64,000 bases of DNA from Candidatus Poribacteria bacterium (GTDB lineage Bacteria > Poribacteria > WGA-4E > WGA-3G). Position 1 is the first letter of the stretch. The number at the start of each line of letters is the position of its first letter. A program made the translations under genes and the position numbers. Under the pieces are notes generated by a model. It searched no databases, had not been told where the DNA came from, and worked only from the letters and a program-made list of their open reading frames with translations. The stretch covers positions 1-64,000 of the forward strand of contig JAAXHL010000132.1 of assembly GCA_012270865.1 (NCBI GenBank), in the 5' to 3' direction. Positions 44,065 to 53,247 of this stretch are shown piece after piece.

Positions 44065-46549
44065 CTTTGTAACAGTGCTTCTTATTGCATTCTCTATCTG
44101 CTTCGCGTTCCACTTAGCAGCACGGGGTGAGATGGCACAGCCCGCGAGTACTGAGGTACCGACAGCTGAGGAATGGATTGCAAGCGTTGCTTTAACGGAG
44201 TTAAAAGTTCATCCGGAAGCACTGACATTAGAGCATGCACGCGACGGTAAGCGTATACTTGTGTCGGGTAAGATGAAAGATGGCACTTATGTAGATGTAA
44301 CGCCGTGGGCAGTGCTAAAACCTGAGAATACCACGGTAAAGGTGCATGAAGATGGCTATATCTTCCCAGAATCCGTTGGCACAACGAACATTGTCGTTAC
44401 CGTTAAGGGAATAAGCACTGAATTACCGGTTACCGTCAATAGCGTTGAAGCGCAACCCGTCAGTTTCGTGCGAGATGTCATGCCGCTCCTCAGCCATGCC
44501 GGATGTAATAACGGCACATGCCACGGCGCAGCGAAGGGTAAAAACGGATTCAAACTCTCACTCCGCGGTTATGACCCCGATTTTGATTATGAACTCCTGA
44601 TTGAAGATATATCCGGTAGACGTTTCAACCGAGCGTTCCCTGAACAGAGTCTAATGCTTCTAAAACCGACATCCGAAGTACCACACAAAGGTGGACAGGT
44701 CATCGTGCCGGAATCACGCGATTACGAACTCATTCGCCAGTGGATAGCGGAAGGCGCGAATTCTGATGTCGAAACGACGCAACGCGTCGAAAGGTTAGAG
44801 GTCATGCCGGATGCCGCTGAACTCGCTACGCCGGGGATGAAGCAGCAACTTATAGTGATCGCACACTATCCAGACGGTACAACACGGGATGTCACCCGTG
44901 AAGCGAAATTTACCAGCAGCCTCAACGAAGTCGCAAAAATCACTGATGACGGTGTCGTAACCGCAGAACGCCGCGGCGAAACCGCTATCCTTACCCGATA
45001 CGAGGGCGCATACAGCACAAACGGCATCATCGTTATGGGTGACAGAAGCGGCTACAAATGGGTGGAAACGCCTGAATACAACTACATTGATACACACGTA
45101 CACAATAAACTCAAACGGATGAAAATCCTGCCATCTGACCTCTGCACCGATGAAGAGTTCGTACGGCGTATCTACTTTGATCTTACAGGCTTACCACCGA
45201 CACCTAAACAGGCTCGCAGCTTCCTCACGGATACCACGGATTCTAAAACCAAACGCGAAAAACTGATTGACGCACTCGTCGAAACACCTGAATTCATTGA
45301 CCATTGGACGCATAAATGGGCAGACCTATTGCAGTCTAACCGTAAATTCCTCGGTGAACGTGGTGTCTGGCTTTTCCGGCAGTGGATCCATCAGGCTATC
45401 GCACAGAACCGTCCTTATGACGAATTCGTGCGGGACCTCATCACCGCAAGCGGAAGCACATATCAGAACCCCGCTGCGAACTATTTCCGTGTCTCACGTG
45501 AATATACAGCCGCTGTGGAAAACACGACCCAACTCTTCTTAGGTGTCCGGTTCTCTTGCAACAAGTGCCACGACCACCCGTTCGAGAAATGGACACAAAA
45601 TCAGTATTACGAACTCGGTGCGTTTTTCGCTGATGTCAAGATTAAACCCGGGCAGCTCCCCGGTGATGAAGTCGTCTACGCAAGTTACACGCCTCAATCG
45701 GTGCAACACCCGCGAACATTAGCAGTGATTAACCCGTCTGTTCCCTTTGGTGAAGTTACCGCGCAAGTCGATAATAAGCAACAGACGCTCGCAACATGGC
45801 TTACCTCAAAGGATAACCCAATGTTCGCACGCGCAGGCGTGAACCGTATCTGGAGCTACTTCATGGGGCGCGGGATTATTGAACCCGTTGACGACATCCG
45901 AACAAGTAATCCACCGAGTAACCCCGAACTACTTGACGCGTTGACGAAAGATTTCGTGGACAGTGGGTTCGACATGAAGCATATCATGAAGACTATCACA
46001 CGTTCACGAGCCTATCAGCAGAGTATCAAGACGAACAAGTGGAACAAGTCAGATACCATTAACTTCTCACACGCCGTCGCAAGACGCTTAACGGCTGAAC
46101 AACTCTTAGATGCTATCGGTGTCGCGACAGGAAGCCGACCACGGTTCCAAGAGGTACCCAAAAACTTCCGAGCAGCACAATTACCAGATAGCAAGGTCAA
46201 AGATGACGGATTTTTGAAACTCTTTGGCAGACCGGAGCGCGAAACCTCCTGTGAATGTGAACGCACAACTGAGGTCAGTCTCGCACACGCAATGAACCTC
46301 ATTAACGGACCCACAGTCGCAGAGGCACTCATTGACCCTGAAGGACGTGTCGCAAAACTCATTAAAACGAATCAAGATGACCGAGTCCTTGTTGAGGAAC
46401 TGTATCTCGCAACATTTTCTCGGTTACCACAGCAGAACGAATATGCAGTAGCGATTGAACACATCGCAAAAGCCGAATCAAGAGAAGAAGGCGTACAAGA
46501 TTTACTGTGGGCACTCATCAACAGTCCCGCATTCTTATTCAATCGCTAA
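44048..46549 (+). CDS. PSCyt1/DUF1549/DUF1553 Planctomycete-type cytochrome c protein
   Basis: 834 residues (833 from ATG 44048). After a signal peptide (to about residue 27) come an Ig-like/BIG2 segment (about 50-135, VSGKMKDGTYVDVTPWAVL), a PSCyt1 cytochrome domain with CNNGTCHG (Cys153, Cys158, His159; CxxxxCH spacing typical of this domain), a second BIG2-like segment, then DUF1549 (RRIYFDLTGLPPTPKQA) and a CNKCH heme site (Cys504, Cys507, His508) in the middle of DUF1549. DUF1553 forms the C-terminus (NRIWSYFMGRGIIEP, SRAYQQS, LINSPAFLFNR). The family is large and uncharacterised in Planctomycetes and relatives. It is encoded just before a DUF1501 gene, as is usual, suggesting a shared pathway. 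Confidence 0.93.
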   Translation: MKPRSNFVTVLLIAFSICFAFHLAARGEMAQPASTEVPTAEEWIASVALTELKVHPEALTLEHARDGKRILVSGKMKDGTYVDVTPWAVLKPENTTVKVHEDGYIFPESVGTTNIVVTVKGISTELPVTVNSVEAQPVSFVRDVMPLLSHAGCNNGTCHGAAKGKNGFKLSLRGYDPDFDYELLIEDISGRRFNRAFPEQSLMLLKPTSEVPHKGGQVIVPESRDYELIRQWIAEGANSDVETTQRVERLEVMPDAAELATPGMKQQLIVIAHYPDGTTRDVTREAKFTSSLNEVAKITDDGVVTAERRGETAILTRYEGAYSTNGIIVMGDRSGYKWVETPEYNYIDTHVHNKLKRMKILPSDLCTDEEFVRRIYFDLTGLPPTPKQARSFLTDTTDSKTKREKLIDALVETPEFIDHWTHKWADLLQSNRKFLGERGVWLFRQWIHQAIAQNRPYDEFVRDLITASGSTYQNPAANYFRVSREYTAAVENTTQLFLGVRFSCNKCHDHPFEKWTQNQYYELGAFFADVKIKPGQLPGDEVVYASYTPQSVQHPRTLAVINPSVPFGEVTAQVDNKQQTLATWLTSKDNPMFARAGVNRIWSYFMGRGIIEPVDDIRTSNPPSNPELLDALTKDFVDSGFDMKHIMKTITRSRAYQQSIKTNKWNKSDTINFSHAVARRLTAEQLLDAIGVATGSRPRFQEVPKNFRAAQLPDSKVKDDGFLKLFGRPERETSCECERTTEVSLAHAMNLINGPTVAEALIDPEGRVAKLIKTNQDDRVLVEELYLATFSRLPQQNEYAVAIEHIAKAESREEGVQDLLWALINSPAFLFNR

Positions 46550-46555
46550 ATGGTT

Positions 46556-46694
46556 ATCAGTCGTCAGTACGATTTTTTTTGCGAAAAAAATCTTTCAGTT
46601 TTCAGAAAGAGACGTGTTTTTGCTTGGGTGTTTCCCACAGGATTATCAAAAACCTCTTGTAACTGACAACTGACAACTGACAACTGACAACTAC
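46556..46694. repeat. Imperfect palindrome of the intergenic repeat family
   Basis: Left arm: ttatcagtcgtcagt. The core has aaagagacgtg ... aaaacctcttg. The right arm is four tandem actgacaact-type units. It separates the DUF1553 and DUF1501 genes and ends 15 nt before the AGGAGG-like site of the latter. Confidence 0.8.
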
Positions 46695-46715
46695 CAAAAA
46701 CGGAGGACACAATAG

Positions 46716-48170
46716 ATGTTATCGTTACCACAATTACCCGGACGCTTATGTGACGGGTTCTCACGTCGTGAATTCATACGTGTCGGTGGTGCGGCGATGC
46801 TCGGCATTAGTCTGCCACAGGTATTGTCACTCCAAGCGAACGCGAATACGGCAATTGACCCCGCAAAGCCGCCCAGTGTAACCGGGGGATGGGGAAAAGC
46901 CAACTCGGTCATCCTCCTCTTCCTACAAGGCGGTCCAAGCCACATTGATATCTGGGACCCGAAACCCGAAGCACCCTCAAACATTCGGGGTGAATTCAAA
47001 CCGATTCCGACCAATGTATCAGGCATCCAATTGTCCGAAACCATGCCGCGTTTGGCACAGCAGATGGACAAAGCCTGCTTGATCCGTTCCGTAAGTTATA
47101 CACCGGCAGGACTTTTCAACCATACCGCTGCAATGTATCAGATGGTTACAGGGGAAACACCGGACAAAGTCGCACCGTCAGGGCAGCTGGACCCGCCTTC
47201 ACCCGCTGACCATCCGAATGCCGCAGCGCATATCGCCAACTACAAGCCACCGGATGAGCCGATGCTCGCCGCTGTCCAACTTCCGCGTCCGATGCAAGAG
47301 AGTAACATCATCGGCAAAGGCGGAAATGCTGGTTTCCTCGGTAGAGCGTACGACCCGTACTTCCTCTTCCAAGACCCGAACCAGGAGATTAACCTCGACG
47401 ATTTAAGTTTACGTCCAGAGGTGCCACCTGTCCGGCTGAAACGCAGGAAGGATCTCCTCGAAACAATTAACGCCAGTATGCCCGAAATCGACAAAGTAGC
47501 GGACTCCTATGCCTTGAACGAGTATTATGAGAAGGCGTACAACCTCATCTTGTCGCAACGCGCACGCAACGCTTTCGACCTATCACAAGAACCGGACGAG
47601 GTGCGCGATCGCTACGGTAGAAATACCTTCGGACAGAGCACACTCCTTGCCCGACGGTTAGTCGAAGCAGGCACCCGTTTCGTTCAGGTCAACTGGCCCT
47701 CCGTCGCGAACGGTGATCCGAATACGACAGCGTGGGATACGCACGCAACCAACTTCGGTCCGCTGAAAAATCTTCACTGTCCGAAGTTAGACGGCGCAGT
47801 CTCTTCACTGCTCGAAGACTTGGATCAACGTGGACTCTTAGATGAGACGCTCGTCTTAGCAATCGGTGAATTCGGACGCTCCCCACGGATGGGGATTAGT
47901 ACCTCCGGGAACAGCAACGCACCGGATGGACGCGACCACTGGCCCTATTGCTACACAGGATTGATCGCAGGCGCAGGTGTCCGAGGTGCACAAGTTTATG
48001 GGAAATCCGATGAAACAGGTTCGACACCGCTTGAAAACCCAGTGCATCCACGCGATATCCTCGCTACGGTCTACCATACGCTCGGTATTGACCCGCACAC
48101 GATCGTCTACAACCATTTAGATCAACCCCGTGAATTGGTCAAAGGCGAACCAATTGCCGGGATATTTTAA
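46716..48170 (+). CDS. Tat-exported DUF1501 protein
   Basis: 484 residues. A twin-arginine signal (SRREFIRVGGAAMLG, Arg17-Arg18) is followed by the DUF1501 body: SVILLFLQGGPSHIDIWDPKP, IRSVSYTP with FNHTAAMYQMVTG, and the conserved tail LAIGEFGRSPRMG, GRDHWPYCYTGLIAGAGV and PVHPRDILATVYHTLGID. The fold belongs to the alkaline-phosphatase/sulfatase-like superfamily, though the usual metal residues seem partly altered. It always occurs next to DUF1549/DUF1553 genes in these bacteria. The start at 46716 is fixed by cggagg eight nt upstream. Confidence 0.93.
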   Translation: MLSLPQLPGRLCDGFSRREFIRVGGAAMLGISLPQVLSLQANANTAIDPAKPPSVTGGWGKANSVILLFLQGGPSHIDIWDPKPEAPSNIRGEFKPIPTNVSGIQLSETMPRLAQQMDKACLIRSVSYTPAGLFNHTAAMYQMVTGETPDKVAPSGQLDPPSPADHPNAAAHIANYKPPDEPMLAAVQLPRPMQESNIIGKGGNAGFLGRAYDPYFLFQDPNQEINLDDLSLRPEVPPVRLKRRKDLLETINASMPEIDKVADSYALNEYYEKAYNLILSQRARNAFDLSQEPDEVRDRYGRNTFGQSTLLARRLVEAGTRFVQVNWPSVANGDPNTTAWDTHATNFGPLKNLHCPKLDGAVSSLLEDLDQRGLLDETLVLAIGEFGRSPRMGISTSGNSNAPDGRDHWPYCYTGLIAGAGVRGAQVYGKSDETGSTPLENPVHPRDILATVYHTLGIDPHTIVYNHLDQPRELVKGEPIAGIF

Positions 48171-48327
48171 TCGTTATCGGTTATCAGTCTTCGGTTGTCG
48201 GTTAAAGAGTGCCTCGCAGTGAGACTTGTGGCAGTATTAGGAAAGGTAACCGCTACGAGTTCTTAACCGACAACTGAAAGATTTTTCGGAGAAAAATCGT
48301 ACTGACAACTGTTAACTGACAACCATT
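48171..48327. repeat. Imperfect palindrome of the intergenic repeat family
   Basis: The left arm is ttatcggttatcagtcttcg followed by gttgtcgg; the core is taaagagtgcc...cgagttctta; the right arm has aaccgacaactg and gacaactgttaactgacaac units. It fills the gap between the DUF1501 and PPC-domain genes. Confidence 0.8.
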
Positions 48328-48342
48328 AAATAGGTGATCAAA

Positions 48343-50835
48343 ATGCCTAACAAGTTACTTCCGAGATTGCGGAGACACGTCAGTTCGTCTGCTCTCCGAC
48401 TTCCTATCACATACTGTTTCCTTTTCCTGTCTGTCTTTTTTATTTCAGTAAATTACGCTGATGCGCAGGTTGTACCCGCACTGTCGAATATCTCCGCACA
48501 AGGGGCACAACAGGGACAGAACATAGAAGTCATCCTTACAGGTAAGAACCTTGACACAGCAACAGCCGTGTGGTTCAGCGGGACCGGCATCACCGCCGAA
48601 ATCAGGCAGGAAACCCAACAATCAGCAGTCCTCTTTAACGGCACCGGTGTCTCTGGACAGGTTCCGACCGATGTACGATTAGTCGCCGCCCTAACGATTG
48701 CTCCCGATGCACCTTTAGGCATACAACAGGTCCGAATCGTCACACCTTATGGCGTTTCCAACGCACAAAACTTCGTCGTCGGCAACCTACCGGAAGTCAG
48801 CGAAAACGAGGCGACTGAAAAAACTGAAATGTCAAATTGGTTGGAATTGCCTGTCACTGTCAACGGTGTGATCGCTTCTATTGATGATGCGGACAATTTC
48901 AGTTTTAACCTAAAGAAGAATGCACGGCTTATCTGTGAGGTAACGGCACAACGCATGGGGTCTCCGCTGGATTCATATCTTCTCCTTCGTGACCCGAACG
49001 GTGCTGAGGTGGCGAACAGTGGACAGGGCAGCGGATTGGATTCCGTCCTCGATTACACCGCACTTAAAGATGGTAAATACACACTCTCTATCCGGGATAT
49101 CCGATACAAAGGTGGGGGTGGGTTTCGTTACCGTTTGAGTATCGGGGAGTTGCCCTATCTTGAGACGATTTTTCCGCTCGGTGGACAACGTGGAACAGAT
49201 AAGACGGTAGCCGTTACCGGCGCGAACCTCGAAACTGTGAATGCTATACAGGTTTCGATAGATGCTGAAACACAGACAGGTCAGCAATCACTACGGGTTA
49301 AAGCACCTTCTGGATTGACGAGTAATCCGCACCCATTTTCTATCGGAAGTTTGGCAGAAATGGCGGAAACTGAACCGAACGATTCGGCTGATAAAGCGAA
49401 CCCCGTAAATACACCGATAACGATCAACGGGAAAATTGATAAATCTGAGGATGTTGATCGGTTTTCGTTTGAGATAAAAACGCCGCAACTGCTCGTCTTT
49501 GAGGTCGAGGCACTTAGACTCTCGTCGCAGTTGGACGCACTTCTCACGCTTTACGGGGCAGAGAACGATCAGGTTTTGGCAGTCAACGATGACGCACGCG
49601 GCACTGACGCACGGATTGAGCGGAACTTCACGCAAGCAGGCAAATATTCTATCGCTATCCGAGACCTGAACAACCAAGGCGGAGGTGCTTATTCATATCG
49701 CTTGAATATCCGTCCGTTGGAACCGAACTTCGTTCTCAGCGCAGTTGTGCTTGATAGCCAGAACCGTCCATCCGGTTTGGATAGCCCGCGTGTCAGTCGT
49801 GGCGGCACCTTTACGATGCAGGTTAACGTTGGTCGTCTCGATAGACTCAGCGGTCCCATCCGCTTACACTGTCCTACACTACCGAAAACGTTTGACGTGA
49901 GTCCGGCTGTCATTGAAACCGGAAAAAACCAGGCAGTCATCACAGTAACAGCACCGTCGGACGCACCACTCGGTCTGATGCCGTTCTCCGTAGCAGGTAT
50001 CAGTGCTGTCGGTAGCCGTCAGGTAGAACGGGCAGCTGCACCGATGCTCTTGACCGTGATGGAAGCACCGGAATTCACATTAACGCTTGCTGATATTAGC
50101 GCAAGTGTTGCACACAATAAAACAGTCAACCTCCATGTAACAGCGAATAGGCGCGACGACTTCACGGGTCCCATCAGACTTTCAGTCGTCGGGTTACCAC
50201 CGCGTGTAACCGCAGCTCCTGTTAATGTTGCCGCAAACAAAAATGAGGCAGTCCTCTCAATACGAGCCGGAAGTTTTGAGCGGAGAGAACAGTTCTCCGT
50301 TGTACCACCACCCGGTATCAACTACATCTCTGTCGTCGGAACAGCGAGCGTTGACAGGGAGACGGTGAGTCAATCGACACCTGCTATCCCGTTGACAATC
50401 CTTGAGGCTCCATTCATCGTAACGGTGGAACCGTTGCGCTTTAGCATCGTCTTCCCCGCGACAGTCGCTGCAAATAGCGACGCAAATACAACCCCACAAA
50501 CAGACACTGTGGCGATTGCAGCGAACCCAACCGCGGAGACCGAAACGGCAGAAAGCGAAGTTCCTGCGACGAAAGAGGCGATCCTCACACTAACAGTCGT
50601 CCGTCAAGGCGGTTTTACGGATGTTGTCACGCTGACACCCATTGATTTGCCAGAGGGGTTCACCACGGAAGTTGTTACGATTCCGGTGAACGAAACCGAG
50701 GTCAAGGTGCCGCTAACAGTTCTCGGTTCCTTAGAAGATAAGACATATCAGTTCAAATTCCGAGGTTCAGCAACCATCAACGGCAAACCGTTTGTACAGG
50801 ACAGTCCCGTCCTCAATGCGAAGATTATCCATTAA
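48343..50835 (+). CDS. Secreted PPC-domain (pre-peptidase C-terminal) protein with IPT-like segments
   Basis: 830 residues. A signal peptide (hydrophobic residues about 24-40, cleavage at ADA) is followed by an IPT/TIG-like domain (VPALSNISAQGAQQGQNIEV, LTGKNL). Two PPC-type beta-sandwiches follow: one near 165-265 (ISFNLKKNARL pattern, DSYLLLRDPNGAEVA, GKYTLSIRD) and one near 345-450 (EPNDSADKANP, DVDRFSFEIKTP, GKYSIAIRDLNN). The last 350 residues are repeated Ig-like modules. Its place after DUF1553 and DUF1501 genes is the standard three-gene arrangement in Planctomycetes and relatives. It may bind the substrate for the complex. aggtga six nt upstream supports the start. Confidence 0.85.
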   Translation: MPNKLLPRLRRHVSSSALRLPITYCFLFLSVFFISVNYADAQVVPALSNISAQGAQQGQNIEVILTGKNLDTATAVWFSGTGITAEIRQETQQSAVLFNGTGVSGQVPTDVRLVAALTIAPDAPLGIQQVRIVTPYGVSNAQNFVVGNLPEVSENEATEKTEMSNWLELPVTVNGVIASIDDADNFSFNLKKNARLICEVTAQRMGSPLDSYLLLRDPNGAEVANSGQGSGLDSVLDYTALKDGKYTLSIRDIRYKGGGGFRYRLSIGELPYLETIFPLGGQRGTDKTVAVTGANLETVNAIQVSIDAETQTGQQSLRVKAPSGLTSNPHPFSIGSLAEMAETEPNDSADKANPVNTPITINGKIDKSEDVDRFSFEIKTPQLLVFEVEALRLSSQLDALLTLYGAENDQVLAVNDDARGTDARIERNFTQAGKYSIAIRDLNNQGGGAYSYRLNIRPLEPNFVLSAVVLDSQNRPSGLDSPRVSRGGTFTMQVNVGRLDRLSGPIRLHCPTLPKTFDVSPAVIETGKNQAVITVTAPSDAPLGLMPFSVAGISAVGSRQVERAAAPMLLTVMEAPEFTLTLADISASVAHNKTVNLHVTANRRDDFTGPIRLSVVGLPPRVTAAPVNVAANKNEAVLSIRAGSFERREQFSVVPPPGINYISVVGTASVDRETVSQSTPAIPLTILEAPFIVTVEPLRFSIVFPATVAANSDANTTPQTDTVAIAANPTAETETAESEVPATKEAILTLTVVRQGGFTDVVTLTPIDLPEGFTTEVVTIPVNETEVKVPLTVLGSLEDKTYQFKFRGSATINGKPFVQDSPVLNAKIIH

Positions 50836-52043
<1,208 letters not shown>

Positions 52044-52055
52044 ATTTCCTTACTT

Positions 52056-53111
52056 CTATGCCTCTAACCTGTGTTGGAATGCCTGAAAGTTGGGCACCAA
52101 CGAAGCACTTAGATTCAATTGCTTCAAGTGGTTGAGGTCAGCAATCGCTTCAAGCGTAAGCTTTAGGGCGTTGACATCCGCGTGCGGGAAACGCTCTGTG
52201 AGGACTGCCAGCATGTTTTCAATAGTCGCTTCGCGAGCACCTTGTTCAATAAGGGCTTCTGCACCTGTCATGATGATGTTTCTAACCTCCGTGTCTGTTG
52301 TATGCGACTGAATCAGTTGTATCAAGCCTTCACGTTCCGTTTCAGGTCTCCTGAAAAGAATAAGGTGATAAAGGTAAAGAATCGCATTCTTATGCTGCAC
52401 CGACTCCGCAGCAGGTAACGTATCGAGGTAGCACAACGCTGCCTGCAGCGCATCGTACAGCGAACCTGTGTCTGATTCATCCTCTCGCAGCACCCGTAAT
52501 AACCAGCCCAACAGATGATCCGTTTTCGTCAACGCCTCGGGGTCCGTCTCCTTTACACCGAGAAATAACGTGTCAAATCGCGGAACAAAACGAGACAGGA
52601 CTTCAGGAACATCCATCACTGCCGATAAAGACAGTGGTGCCTCCCAGCGTTGAGAACCTGTGTAATAGACGATCGGGATAATCGGACGCAAACGCCAACG
52701 GCTCTTCGGAACACGAGACCTTTCTAACGCACCCCGTTGCTCGTTCCATATTTGGCACATATAGAATAACAACCGGAAACCCATCATACGGTCAACCGTC
52801 GATTGATGTTCTATGAGGATGTAGACCGTGACATCTTCACCTTGAGTGGCATCACGAAATGGGATACTGAACACCATATCGGACTGTAAGTCCCGCAGCG
52901 TGTCGTCTACAAAACTTCTGTTCAGCACCTTAAGCCGATGAAAATCGAGGTGTTCTTCAAGTTCTCCAGCGAGAATTCTAATGAGTCCCTGAACGTTCTC
53001 TTTCTGTCGGAACAACCATCTCGCGCTTTTATCGGCGAAATGCCCGATCTCCGTATCAAAGAGTCCGCGTATCTCCTCAGTTATGTCTTGTGTCGTTGTG
53101 TCTGTCGGCAT
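52056..53111 (-). CDS. Rpn family recombination-promoting nuclease/putative transposase
   Basis: 351 residues of the PD-(D/E)xK Rpn (transposase_31-like) family. The N-terminal FDTEIGHFADKSARWLF gives way to RSFVDDTLRDLQSDMVFSIPF, whose Asp is the first metal ligand. This is followed by VYILIEHQSTVDRMMGFRLLFYM, the ExQ metal motif. VVYYTGSQRWEAPLSL is the usual internal signature. The C-terminal half is helical, with LTERFPHADVNAL as often seen at the end of family members. The family includes DNA endonucleases that promote RecA-independent recombination; some lie in defence islands. It is convergent with tgt. Start at 53111. Confidence 0.85.
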   Translation of the reverse strand: MPTDTTTQDITEEIRGLFDTEIGHFADKSARWLFRQKENVQGLIRILAGELEEHLDFHRLKVLNRSFVDDTLRDLQSDMVFSIPFRDATQGEDVTVYILIEHQSTVDRMMGFRLLFYMCQIWNEQRGALERSRVPKSRWRLRPIIPIVYYTGSQRWEAPLSLSAVMDVPEVLSRFVPRFDTLFLGVKETDPEALTKTDHLLGWLLRVLREDESDTGSLYDALQAALCYLDTLPAAESVQHKNAILYLYHLILFRRPETEREGLIQLIQSHTTDTEVRNIIMTGAEALIEQGAREATIENMLAVLTERFPHADVNALKLTLEAIADLNHLKQLNLSASLVPNFQAFQHRLEA

Positions 53112-53187
53112 GCCCCTCCATATTTATCACTGTTAACCTATAGCATAACATATCCGAAAGGTATTATCAATCGTTTAAATGTATTTA

Positions 53188-53220
53188 GGGGTTGGCATGC
53201 TTTTTGAGCATGTCAACCCC
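53188..53220. terminator. Strong hairpin before the WD40-dockerin gene's 3' end
   Basis: ggggttggcatgc (53188-53200) pairs with gcatgtcaacccc (53208-53220) with one G-U pair and a 7-nt loop. It lies between the minus-strand Rpn gene's start (53111) and the WD40-dockerin stop (53248). No T tract follows on either strand, so an RNA-processing or Rho-type stop is possible. Confidence 0.5.
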
Positions 53221-53247
53221 TCATACGTGATTAGGTAAAACGGGTAA